This document shows, piece after piece, positions 6,468-13,704 of a stretch of 24,326 bases of DNA. Source of the stretch: Chloroflexota bacterium (GTDB taxonomy: Bacteria; Chloroflexota; Dehalococcoidia; SM23-28-2; RBG-16-64-32); the NCBI GenBank assembly GCA_022565075.1, contig JADFKG010000008.1, forward strand, positions 1 through 24,326, read 5' to 3'. The notes beneath the pieces were generated by a model. The model made no database searches. It was not told where the DNA came from and was given only the letters and a program-made list of their open reading frames with translations. Numbering within the stretch: the stretch's first letter is position 1; the number at the start of each line of letters is the position of its first letter. Position numbers and translations under genes: made by a program.

Positions 6468-6557
6468 GTGAGCATCACGGTTAAGCTCAAAATCTCCCCG
6501 GAACGGATGAGAATTCGCCGCCACAATGGTCGATCATTGCAGACAAGCGGTAAATAG
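6468..6557 (+). CDS. Possible 29-aa basic peptide ORF (leaderless-type spacing)
   Basis: GTG at 6468 opens a 29-codon frame ending in TAG at 6557. TATAGT (6457-6462) lies 5 nt upstream, as expected for a leaderless start. The peptide is strongly basic (ERMRIRRHNGR). There is no Shine-Dalgarno sequence and nothing to compare it with, so chance is the main alternative. It lies in the 211-bp gap between the acyltransferase and the cysteine-rich protein. Confidence 0.2.
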   Translation: MSITVKLKISPERMRIRRHNGRSLQTSGK

Positions 6558-6571
6558 CTCGTGGTAGCGTC

Positions 6572-6577
6572 TACAAT
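6572..6577 (+). promoter_or_regulatory. Candidate -10 box with leaderless spacing
   Basis: TACAAT is followed by six bases and the ATG at 6584. Transcription would start at the A of the start codon. No ribosome binding site is evident, which supports leaderless translation. No good -35 was found. Confidence 0.4.
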
Positions 6578-6583
6578 AGGATC

Positions 6584-6880
6584 ATGATGAACACCAACAA
6601 GAAGCAAGAACTGATACAGACAGCCTCTGAGGAGGCGGGGCAGACGGTGGACACGTCGTTCCACCCCGCCTGCCCGCACTGCCTGGAGGGGCGCCGGCTC
6701 GGAGCAGCCAGTGACAAGGACGCGTCGGCCCGCCACATGGCGAACCATCAACGGTGCGCAGCCTGTCGTATCCTGATCGGGCCCTCCCACTACAACAAGG
6801 ACGTGGATAACGAGGGCCGTTGCAGCGCCTGTGAGCGGACGGGCTATCGGGTGCCGCGCCTGCCCGGAGAGACGAAGTAA
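6584..6880 (+). CDS. Small cysteine-rich protein with three CxxC pairs
   Basis: The 98-aa soluble protein has CPHC at about residues 30-33, CAAC at about 58-61 and CSAC at about 82-85, plus several His residues (HPAC, RHMANHQRC, SHYNKD). Three CxxC knuckles suggest two zinc-ribbon-like sites or one zinc site with an additional ligand. No family is recognised, and nucleic-acid or protein binding is only a guess. The regular Cys spacing and a plausible leaderless promoter favour this strand over the long open frame on the opposite strand. It is flanked by the acyltransferase and a convergent diguanylate cyclase gene. Confidence 0.65.
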   Translation: MMNTNKKQELIQTASEEAGQTVDTSFHPACPHCLEGRRLGAASDKDASARHMANHQRCAACRILIGPSHYNKDVDNEGRCSACERTGYRVPRLPGETK

Positions 6881-6958
6881 GAACCATCGCTCCGCTGGTG
6901 ATGGACGCGCTTCCACACTAGCATCGGGCACAGGGGCCGCTATCGGACGCCATGGCAG

Positions 6959-6994
6959 GAGGCGTCACCTCAGAACGAGACTCTGAATCGCCTC
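6959..6994. terminator. Hairpin between convergent genes, possible terminator
   Basis: GAGGCG (6959-6964) pairs with CGCCTC (6989-6994), with an inner TCAGA/TCTGA stem. It lies 18 bp beyond the stop of the diguanylate cyclase gene, between convergent transcripts. It has no T-tract, so the role as a terminator is tentative. Confidence 0.35.
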
Positions 6995-7011
6995 TGGCTT
7001 GCGCTGGGGTG

Positions 7012-8805
7012 CTACGGGTCCACTCGCTCGGAGACCTCGGCGCTCATCTCCGTCGCGTAGAACTGGTAGTTGTCCCTTCCCAGATCCTTGGCGCGGTACA
7101 TCGCCATATCGGCGTTCTTGACGAGCGTGTCGGCGTCATCACCATCGTCGGGATAGACGGCGATGCCGGTGCTGGCGGTGACACGGAATTCGTGTCCACC
7201 CACGGTCCAGGGCTTTCTGAACGTCTCCGTGAGCCTTGTCACGACGTCGACGACGTCTTCCGTCTTCGTCAGGTTAGGCAGCAGCAGCGTGAACTCGTCT
7301 CCTCCGGCGCGGGCCACCGTGTCGCCATCGCGAACGAGGCTGGCCAGCCGCTCTGCGACGCGCCGTAGAAGTTGGTCTCCAAGGCCGTGGCCGACCGTGT
7401 CGTTAACGGCCTTGAACCGATCGAGGTCAAGGTAGAGAACGGCGACCATCTGGCCCGCTCGGCGCGCGTTGGCCAGCGCAACGTTGAGACGGTCCGTGAA
7501 GAGCGTCCGATTGGGCAGATCAGTGAGGGCGTCATGGTACGCCATATGTCTGATCGTCTGCTCTGCCCGCTTGCGTTCCGTCACGTCATGAGCCGTACCC
7601 TGCGTACCGATCTGCCGGCCATCGCTCTCAAGCAGCGGTATCGCGTTAAACACCAGATGAATCTCCTTGCCGGACTTCGAGACGTGGGTCGTCTCGTAGC
7701 CGGTGACGGAACCGTCGGCCATCAGCCTCCCGAACTTCTCCATATCGCGCTTGGCGATTTCGGGGGTCGTGAAATCAGTGAACGGTCTCCCCAGCATCTC
7801 TTCCAGCCTGTAGCCGTGCGTAGTTTCCCAGGCTTTGTTCAGGAAGATGAAGCGACCTTCAGCGTCGCATCGCCAGATCAAGTCCTGGGACGTTTCAACG
7901 AGGTCGCGATGCAGCGCTTCCGACTCTCGCAACGCCTCTTCCAGCTCCCGTCGTTTCGACGCATCCAGGAGCGACTCCGTCATGCTGTTGATGGAACGGC
8001 TCAGCCGGACAAGTTCGTCCGGGCCGGATTCTGGCGATCGCGCCTGCAGGTCACCGCCTGCGACCGCGATGGCCGTAGCTTCAACCCTGGACAGTGGTTT
8101 GATGATAGAGCGCGCAATTAGCGCCGCCCCCGTCACGGCCAGTATGGCTCCCGCGCCGGCGGAGATGACCAGGACCCAGAGAGCAAAGGCGCCGGCCCGG
8201 TCTGCCTCGGCACGCAGCGCTGACGCTTCCGCACGCTCATTTTCCGCCGCTTCGTTGAGCTTGCTCTCAAACTCGCGGAACGCCGGCACGATCTCGTTGA
8301 AGGCAGCGGTCACTGCCTCCATATTGCCCGCCTGCCGAAGCACGATGATCTGGGCGGCGCCCTGAACCAGGGCTGTGGCCTCAGCAAGGATCTCAGTGAG
8401 TACCGCCACTCCCTCCTTGTCCCCTTGCGCCCCCTCCAGCACGAGCGCCTGGGTCAGGTCATCTATGACGGTAGTCACGTTCTCATCGATCAGAGGGAGC
8501 AGGATGTCGTCGTTCCCGGGGATTATCACTTCGTCCCCGACGATGACGTAGCGCTGGACCGCTGCTGCAGCGGACTCGGCGCTCGCCTGCGCGTCCAGGA
8601 GCAAGAACGTAATCTCGGCGTGCTCCTGCAGCGCGGCAGTCGTCGAGCGGTGCTCGGATACTTGCCAGGCGAACCCGGCGGCAACGGCGACGAGGATCAC
8701 GACCATCAAACCGATGCCAGAGAGGATTCGCCCTCTGACGGAGGATAGAACACGAGGTATCATCCACGATCGACGTGGCTGATCCTTCAGCAGCGATGAT
8801 TTCAT
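7012..8805 (-). CDS. Membrane diguanylate cyclase (sensor-HAMP-PAS-GGDEF)
   Basis: This enzyme should make cyclic di-GMP from two GTP in response to an extracytoplasmic signal. In the 597-aa protein, membrane helix 1 is at about 27-47, an all-helical sensor of about 155 residues follows, and helix 2 is at about 206-232. Then come HAMP (233-283), PAS (about 300-405, ending QGTAHDVTERKRAEQ) and GGDEF (about 420-585). The active-site GGDEF is intact at 501-505. R492-x-x-D495, five residues before it, is the product-inhibition I-site. There is no EAL domain; the protein ends soon after the GGDEF fold. Translation may be limited by a 14-bp hairpin covering the ribosome site (8810-8839). The gene stands alone. 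Confidence 0.95.
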   Translation of the reverse strand: MKSSLLKDQPRRSWMIPRVLSSVRGRILSGIGLMVVILVAVAAGFAWQVSEHRSTTAALQEHAEITFLLLDAQASAESAAAAVQRYVIVGDEVIIPGNDDILLPLIDENVTTVIDDLTQALVLEGAQGDKEGVAVLTEILAEATALVQGAAQIIVLRQAGNMEAVTAAFNEIVPAFREFESKLNEAAENERAEASALRAEADRAGAFALWVLVISAGAGAILAVTGAALIARSIIKPLSRVEATAIAVAGGDLQARSPESGPDELVRLSRSINSMTESLLDASKRRELEEALRESEALHRDLVETSQDLIWRCDAEGRFIFLNKAWETTHGYRLEEMLGRPFTDFTTPEIAKRDMEKFGRLMADGSVTGYETTHVSKSGKEIHLVFNAIPLLESDGRQIGTQGTAHDVTERKRAEQTIRHMAYHDALTDLPNRTLFTDRLNVALANARRAGQMVAVLYLDLDRFKAVNDTVGHGLGDQLLRRVAERLASLVRDGDTVARAGGDEFTLLLPNLTKTEDVVDVVTRLTETFRKPWTVGGHEFRVTASTGIAVYPDDGDDADTLVKNADMAMYRAKDLGRDNYQFYATEMSAEVSERVDP

Positions 8806-8809
8806 ATCT

Positions 8810-8839
8810 GCCCTCTGGGCGCCCAGGCGCCCACAGGGC
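8810..8839 (-). promoter_or_regulatory. Leader hairpin over the ribosome site of the diguanylate cyclase gene
   Basis: Two 14-nt arms around a 2-nt centre pair at 13 positions; the core is GGGCGCC/GGCGCCC. On the minus strand the distal arm contains GAGGG, the only Shine-Dalgarno candidate, about 7 bp before the ATG at 8805. Closed, it should hide the ribosome site. It could instead act as a DNA operator dyad. Confidence 0.5.
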
Positions 8840-9241
8840 TAGATGCCAATGCAACGGGATCGTTACAGGGTTTAGTGCGGTTCAGGCAGGGAAGAATCCG
8901 TCAAACACTCGGCCCAGCCGCATTTCTGTAGCGAGGGTAACGAGCGAACGACCAACGCATGAAGGCTTCACCAGCGGCGGCCAGCGTCACCTACGCCGTC
9001 TCACGAGGTGCGCACGTCACAACTTCTTGCGGGGGGAGAGCCTGGGCTTGGCGCCGTAGAAAGCGAGGGCGGACGATATGTTGACGCGGATTCCGCCGTT
9101 AGGGTTTACTTGTTCAGGACGGTGCTTGACGCGCGAGAACCCTTCTCACGGCTGTTTATGTCACGCGAAAAACTGTGCGCAGGGAGTGCTGCGCGCCAGG
9201 CTCAGTCTGGGTTATCTGTGCTAAACAGATAGGGAAAGCGT
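8840..9241. other. Gene-free spacer before the tRNA genes
   Basis: No convincing gene was found in about 400 bp. It should hold the promoters of the diguanylate cyclase gene (leftward) and of the tRNA genes (rightward). TTGACGCG occurs at 9081 and 9126, 45 bp apart, as possible -35 elements, but matching -10 boxes are poor. A small ATCTGT/ACAGAT hairpin (9214-9230) lies 11 nt before the tRNA. Confidence 0.5.
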
Positions 9242-9315
9242 TGCGGGATGGTGTAATGGTAGCACGGCTGATTCTGGATCAGTTAGTCTAGGTTCGAATC
9301 CTAGCCCCGCAGCCA
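9242..9315 (+). tRNA. tRNA-Gln (anticodon CTG)
   Basis: The cloverleaf is clear. The anticodon arm GCTGA-TTCTGGA-TCAGT gives CTG, the T arm is CTAGG-TTCGAAT-CCTAG, and CCA is encoded. The acceptor starts with U1-A72, as is usual for tRNA-Gln. The last acceptor pair (A7 with C66) is a mismatch. Confidence 0.95.
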
Positions 9316-9320
9316 GAAGT

Positions 9321-9397
9321 GGCGCATTCGTCTAGCGGCCTAGGACGCCGCCCTCTCAAGGCGGAGATCACGGGTTCGAATCCCGTATGCGCCACCA
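9321..9397 (+). tRNA. tRNA-Glu (anticodon CTC)
   Basis: There is a perfect 7-bp acceptor (GGCGCAT with ATGCGCC), an anticodon arm CCGCC-CTCTCAA-GGCGG giving CTC, a T arm with GGTTCGAATCC, and encoded CCA. It lies 5 bp after tRNA-Gln, so the pair is probably one transcript. Confidence 0.97.
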
Positions 9398-9408
9398 ACC
9401 TTCAAAAC

Positions 9409-9437
9409 AAAGCCCCCTCGTCGATGAGGGGGCTTTT
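9409..9437. terminator. Bidirectional terminator after the tRNA pair
   Basis: AGCCCCCTC/GAGGGGGCT forms a strong stem (extendable to 11 bp) with a 6-nt loop and a TTTT run on the plus strand. The minus-strand side reads TTTGTTTT. It can therefore end both the tRNA transcript and the oncoming MFS transporter transcript. Confidence 0.9.
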
Positions 9438-9453
9438 CAATGCCCGGCCGGCG

Positions 9454-10692
9454 TCAGCTCTCGGAGCCGGCCAGCGAGTCGGCGGACACCGCCTGGGGAG
9501 CGGGTCGCGGCGAGCTGCGGATCATCGCCGCCGAGACGAACGTAGTGACACCCAGGACGGCGGCGATGATCGGGAAGGCGTACTTGAGGCCGAGCGTGTC
9601 GACGGCGACGCCGCCCGTCAGCGAGCCGAAGAGGATACCGGCGCTCATCGCCATGTTGAACACGCCCATCATCGCGCCCTGACCGTACTTGCGGCCCTCC
9701 TCCGTCGCCAGCGCGCCAAGCGTCGGCCAGACCAACGCCTCGCCGGCACCGATCACGACGAAGACAGCGAGCAGCCCGGGGAAGCTCTCGACGAACGGAA
9801 TCACCGACGTCGCCGCCACAACGATGAGCGAACCCGTGACGAGCGTCGTCGTCTTGTTCAGCCGGTCCACCAGGCTCCCGAACGGTATCTGGAGAACGGC
9901 GTTGACCAGCGTCCGCCCGGCGATGACGATGCCGATCTGCAAGCCGGAGGCGTCCATGAACTCCGTCATCAGGAGCGGCAGGAACGCCATCAGCGGCACC
10001 ATGATGAACATCGTCGACATCCGTGACAGCAGCACGCCCATCAGCCGCACATTGCGGGACATCTGGCGCATCGTCTCGAACATCGGCGGCCGGACTGGAC
10101 GCCCTTCCAGATTCGAGTCGTCCGGAAGGAGGATGACGACAAGCGTCATCGCCAGAGCGCCGGCCGCACTCATCGCGTAGAAGGCGGCGTCGAAGCCAAG
10201 CGTGTCGCGGAAGATGCCGCCGATGATCGGCCCGAAGCCGATGCCGGAGAAGAGCGCCATGTTCAGGCTGCCCATGTAGCGGCCTTCCTCGCCCTTCGGC
10301 GCGAAGCTGGCTACGTACGACATCGCGATCGGCACGATCATCGCCGAGCCGACGCCGTGGACGGTGCGGATCAAGATCAGGTGCTCAACCGAGGTCGCCA
10401 GCGTGAACAAAAAGCCAACGACCGAGTAGATGAGCAGGCCCGTGACGAGAAATCGCTTGCGGCCGTGCTTGTCGGACATGCTGCCGACGAACGGCTGCAG
10501 GACACCACGGCTGATCGAGAAGCCGGCCACCATGAGGCCGATCATGATGCCGCTGGCGCCCAGGCCATCGGCGTAGACCGGCAGCAGCGGGATGACGATG
10601 CCGAGGCCGAGGAGCGCTATAAAGACGGCGAGGAACAACGTCGCCAGCGTCGCCGTCCTCCGCCCGTCGGTAGTGCCTGCCTCAATCGTCAC
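9454..10692 (-). CDS. Major facilitator superfamily transporter, DHA1-type exporter
   Basis: The 412-aa protein has about 12 transmembrane helices in two halves with a central loop near residues 190-215. Motif A is GSMSDKHGRKR at about 70-80. The first helix (FIALLGLGIVIPLLPVYADGLG) and PIAMSYVASFAPKGEEGRYMG resemble the drug:H+ antiporter (DHA1, TetA/MdtG-like) group. A degenerate motif A repeat (GSLVDRLNKTTT) is in the second half. The substrate cannot be told from the sequence. The start is GTG at 10692, with TATGCT 9 nt upstream. It shares a terminator with the tRNA genes and lies 81 bp downstream of the alpha/beta-hydrolase gene on the same strand. Confidence 0.92.
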   Translation of the reverse strand: MTIEAGTTDGRRTATLATLFLAVFIALLGLGIVIPLLPVYADGLGASGIMIGLMVAGFSISRGVLQPFVGSMSDKHGRKRFLVTGLLIYSVVGFLFTLATSVEHLILIRTVHGVGSAMIVPIAMSYVASFAPKGEEGRYMGSLNMALFSGIGFGPIIGGIFRDTLGFDAAFYAMSAAGALAMTLVVILLPDDSNLEGRPVRPPMFETMRQMSRNVRLMGVLLSRMSTMFIMVPLMAFLPLLMTEFMDASGLQIGIVIAGRTLVNAVLQIPFGSLVDRLNKTTTLVTGSLIVVAATSVIPFVESFPGLLAVFVVIGAGEALVWPTLGALATEEGRKYGQGAMMGVFNMAMSAGILFGSLTGGVAVDTLGLKYAFPIIAAVLGVTTFVSAAMIRSSPRPAPQAVSADSLAGSES

Positions 10693-10773
10693 GATAGGCT
10701 CAGCATACCGCGAATGGGGTATCGCTCGGTCAGTGTCGCAGCGCCGGCCTGATTCCGGCCTCAGTCGGTGAGG

Positions 10774-11553
10774 TTAGCAGGCTTGGCGGCGGTCTTGCAG
10801 GATGTGCCCGAGCGCTCGATAGGCCCGCGGGTTATACGGCAGGCCCACGTGTGTCCCGCCGACCTCATGGTTCAACCTCACCCGGTCCTCCGTCGCGTTG
10901 TGCCAGTCCACCACGCCGTCCGACTTCGTGAAGATGGCGGCGCGCCTGACGGACGCGGGCAACTCTTGCGCCGCGGCAGCGGTGAAGCCGCAGCGACAGT
11001 CCAGCGTGAAGCAGCGACAGTCGCGGCCACTCAGAAACATCCCTGCCGCTGCCAGAAAGACACCCGCGGCCAGCACCCGCGGATGCGCCTGGACAGCTTG
11101 CAGGGGGGTCCCAAGATAGATCAGCTGCGATACGTTCTCGGGCTGGTCGATCGCCACGCGCCGGGCGATGATCCCGCCGAGGCTGTGGCCGACGAGGCGC
11201 ACGGGGCGGCCGGTATCACGAACCGCCTGCCGCACGGTCTTGTCCAGTCGCTCGGCAAGCCTGCCGGGGCAATCCGCGTTAATAATGAGCCCGGAATGGT
11301 ACGGCGTGTAGCCGACGCGGCGCAACCAGCCGTGCATCTCCAGCATGAAGGCGTCGGGGCACATCAGGCCGGGCACTGTGATCACAGCCTCGCCGTCGCC
11401 CCGCGGAACGCCCCACCCGTAGTAGACGGGCGAGAGCCGCAGCGCCAGCCAATCGATCACCCAGAGAGACTCGACCCAGAGCGGCGGCACCGGCATATCC
11501 GGCGCCGGCGCGAGGAGCGTCCGGTGCGTCGTGGGTACGGTTGACGTCGACAT
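10774..11553 (-). CDS. Alpha/beta hydrolase, lipase/esterase-like
   Basis: This 259-aa serine hydrolase has the nucleophile elbow GHSLGG (S124), a likely acid at D212 or D216 (SDGVVDW), and a catalytic His at H235 in GGTHVGLPYNP. PGLMCPDAFMLEMHGWLRRVGYTP and LVGHSLGGIIARRVAID resemble the triacylglycerol lipase/PGAP1-like group. It has an internal hydrophobic stretch (155-175) and a Cys-rich segment (CRCFTLDCRC). The open frame continues far upstream, but the ATG at 11553 is chosen because everything before it runs antisense through the leader and coding part of the divergent ThDP enzyme gene. No strong Shine-Dalgarno sequence is present. It is divergent from the ThDP enzyme, and a shared pathway is not evident. 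Confidence 0.88.
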   Translation of the reverse strand: MSTSTVPTTHRTLLAPAPDMPVPPLWVESLWVIDWLALRLSPVYYGWGVPRGDGEAVITVPGLMCPDAFMLEMHGWLRRVGYTPYHSGLIINADCPGRLAERLDKTVRQAVRDTGRPVRLVGHSLGGIIARRVAIDQPENVSQLIYLGTPLQAVQAHPRVLAAGVFLAAAGMFLSGRDCRCFTLDCRCGFTAAAAQELPASVRRAAIFTKSDGVVDWHNATEDRVRLNHEVGGTHVGLPYNPRAYRALGHILQDRRQAC

Positions 11554-11663
11554 AGAAGCCGTTAATTCTCCGTATAGTTGGATGCTCGGACTGCTAGCCG
11601 GCGTTGCAGCACGAAAGTTAACGGCCGGTAAATCTCGCTCCGTTACGGCTGAGCGCGTGCTAT

Positions 11664-11680
11664 CCTTTCGCCCCGAAAGG
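11664..11680 (+). promoter_or_regulatory. Short hairpin touching the ribosome site of the ThDP enzyme gene
   Basis: CCTTTCG/CGAAAGG forms a 7-bp stem with a 3-nt loop. Its right arm contains most of the AGGAG Shine-Dalgarno sequence that lies before the ATG at 11689. It may tune translation. Confidence 0.4.
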
Positions 11681-11688
11681 AGTCCCTT

Positions 11689-13371
11689 ATGGCACGCCTC
11701 GCCGGCCGATACCTGATGATCGAGCAGCTCCTGGCAGACGGCACAAAGTACGTCTTCGGCAATCCCGGCACCACGGAGCAAGCGTTCATGGATGCCCTGC
11801 AGGACTATCCTCAGCTGGAATACATCCTCTCGCTGCATGAAGGCGTCGCCACGGGCATCGCCGACGGGTACGCGCGGGCCTCTGGCCGGCCGGCGTTCCT
11901 GCAGCTGCACATCACGCCCGGCCTCGGCAACGCAATGGGCATGCTTTACAACTCGTACCGTGCGGGCACACCGCTCGTGATTTACGCGGGGCAACACCCG
12001 CACCGCGGCACCAGCCAGGACCCGATCCTCACCGGCGACATCGTGCGCCTGGCCGAGCCGCTCACGAAATGGGCCGTTGAGGCGGCCGACCCGGCCGAAC
12101 TGCCCATCCTTCTGCGGCGCGCCTTCAAGGTGGCGCTGGAGCCGCCGCGCGGCCCAACCTTCATCTCCGTACCAACGAACGTGATGGACGAGGAGGCCGA
12201 GGCAGAGATCGCCCCGGCGAATTATGTCGACACGAACGTCCGCCCCAGCGTGGAGACGGCCGAACGGATCGCTCGCCTGTTCATCGAGGCCCGCTCGCCG
12301 ATGCTCATCGTCGGCGACGGCGTCTCGGTCAGCGGCGGCCAGGCCGAGCTCGTCCAGCTCGCCGAACTGACCGGCGCGCGCGTGCACTCGAGCTTCGCGG
12401 CAGAGCTGCCGTTCCCCTCGTCACACCCGCTGTACCAGGGCCTGCTCCACGTCGTATCGGCATCGATGCTCAAGGGACAGCTCGCCGACGCGGACCTCGT
12501 GGTCGCCATCGGCACGCCCGTCCTGACGCTCCTTTTCCCGCTGGACGAGCCACCGTTCGCCGACGGCACGAAAGTCGTGCACGTCGACCTGAACCCGCGC
12601 GAAATCGGCAAGAACTGGCGGGTGGACGTCGGCGTCATGGCGGACCCGCGCCTGGCGATGATCGACGTCATCGAGGCGATCAAACGGCTGCAGACGGACG
12701 ACCAGCGCAAGACCGCCCGGGAGCGAGCGGACAAGGTGAAGCAGGCCGGCGACCAGATGATGGGGGCGCTTGAGGCGGCGGCGAAGGCCCGCTGGGACAA
12801 CAGCCCGATGACGGCCGGCCGCATGATGTCCGAGCTGGGCGACGCGATGGCGGCGGACACCGTGCTCTTCGACGAGTCGATCACCGCCGGCGGCTTTCTG
12901 ATGCGCTACCTGCGCTTCCCGGACACGGGACGCCACTACCGCGCCAGCGGCGGCGGCCTGGGCCCCGGCATGCCCAACCCGATCGGCATCAAGCTGGCGC
13001 GCCCCGAAGTGCCGGTGATGTCGGTCGTCGGCGACGGCTCTGCTCTGTACACGATCCAGGCGCTCTGGACGGCCGCGCACCACAGGATTCCGGTGACCTG
13101 GGTGATCGCCAACAACCGAAGCTATCGCATCCTCAAGCTGAACATGCTCGACTACCTCGGCGAAGGCGCCGCTGGCCGCAAGTTCGTGGCGATGGACATG
13201 ACGGAGCCAGCGCTGGACTTCGCGCAGATCGCCGCATCGTTCGGGGTCAAGGGAGTCCGCATCGAGCACCCGGACGAGATCGGGGACGCCTTGCGCGAAG
13301 CGCAGGGATCGGGAGAGCCGCGGCTGCTCGATATCGTCATCGACGGCGACGTCAAGTCGCGCTGGCTATAG
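11689..13371 (+). CDS. Thiamine-diphosphate enzyme, benzoylformate decarboxylase/acetolactate synthase-like
   Basis: The 560-aa protein has the three-domain plan of this superfamily. An N-terminal PYR domain has the cofactor-activating E51 (SLHEGVATG). There is a middle domain at about 190-350. The C-terminal PP domain has the ThDP/Mg motif GDG (448-450) and closing NN (475-476). FGNPGTTEQAF, LQLHITPG (H74) and NAMGMLYNSYRAGTPLVIYAGQ match benzoylformate decarboxylase more closely than acetolactate synthase. The segment corresponding to the catalytic His281 of that enzyme has no obvious His by eye. The substrate, a 2-keto acid such as an aromatic or oxalyl compound, therefore cannot be fixed. 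AGGAG lies 8 bp before the ATG, partly in a hairpin. It is transcribed alone or into the sigma cluster 60 bp downstream. Confidence 0.9.
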   Translation: MARLAGRYLMIEQLLADGTKYVFGNPGTTEQAFMDALQDYPQLEYILSLHEGVATGIADGYARASGRPAFLQLHITPGLGNAMGMLYNSYRAGTPLVIYAGQHPHRGTSQDPILTGDIVRLAEPLTKWAVEAADPAELPILLRRAFKVALEPPRGPTFISVPTNVMDEEAEAEIAPANYVDTNVRPSVETAERIARLFIEARSPMLIVGDGVSVSGGQAELVQLAELTGARVHSSFAAELPFPSSHPLYQGLLHVVSASMLKGQLADADLVVAIGTPVLTLLFPLDEPPFADGTKVVHVDLNPREIGKNWRVDVGVMADPRLAMIDVIEAIKRLQTDDQRKTARERADKVKQAGDQMMGALEAAAKARWDNSPMTAGRMMSELGDAMAADTVLFDESITAGGFLMRYLRFPDTGRHYRASGGGLGPGMPNPIGIKLARPEVPVMSVVGDGSALYTIQALWTAAHHRIPVTWVIANNRSYRILKLNMLDYLGEGAAGRKFVAMDMTEPALDFAQIAASFGVKGVRIEHPDEIGDALREAQGSGEPRLLDIVIDGDVKSRWL

Positions 13372-13432
13372 GAGGAGCAATCCAGCGCTTCCAAATACCC
13401 GTATGCTCCTTTAGCATTAGCACAGGAGGCAG

Positions 13433-13627
13433 ATGCCGGAGGACGAAAAAGAGGAGTATCGGCAAGCGTACGAGGCCTGGACGAAGCATGTTCAGGACTT
13501 GCACGGCGTCCTGCTCGACGGCCAGCGGCTGGAACCGCCAAAACTGAAGGGCCTACTCAACAGAGAGGCGCGCGCCAAGGAACGCTACGACGCCGCGCGC
13601 CGCAAGCTCCTTGGACTCTCGGACTGA
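13433..13627 (+). CDS. Small helical hypothetical protein (64 aa)
   Basis: This soluble, highly charged protein is predicted to be almost wholly alpha-helical (EEYRQAYEAWTKHVQDLHGVLL, then NREARAKERYDAARRKLL). It probably forms a helical hairpin or coiled coil. The start is well supported by AGGAGG 3 bp upstream of ATG 13433. It ends 67 bp before the chosen start of the sigma factor gene on the same strand, so the genes may be co-transcribed. The function is unknown. Confidence 0.8.
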   Translation: MPEDEKEEYRQAYEAWTKHVQDLHGVLLDGQRLEPPKLKGLLNREARAKERYDAARRKLLGLSD

Positions 13628-13670
13628 ACTTGCTACCGCCTATGACTACGAACCGTATCCACCGCTATCG

Positions 13671-13704
13671 CCACACGTTTCTGTATTTGAACAGATGCGT
13701 GTGG
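13671..13704 (+). promoter_or_regulatory. Inverted repeat enclosing the sigma factor start codon
   Basis: CCACACG (13671-13677) and CGTGTGG (13698-13704) pair perfectly, and TCTGT/ACAGA extends the stem inward to a 6-nt loop. The proposed ATG at 13695 lies in the right arm. It may be a translation-blocking hairpin or an operator dyad. Confidence 0.5.

Noticed and set aside
6419..6931. 170-codon minus-strand frame opposite the cysteine-rich protein
   Set aside because: It has no recognisable domain. The plus-strand frame has ordered CxxC motifs and a plausible promoter.
10809..10818. Another CGAGCGCTCG palindrome
   Set aside because: It lies inside the hydrolase coding region, where the codons explain it, and it is far from any promoter.
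11554..12387. N-terminal extension of the alpha/beta hydrolase frame by about 280 codons
   Set aside because: It is antisense to the conserved ThDP enzyme and to its leader and hairpin. The family starts near the ATG at 11553.
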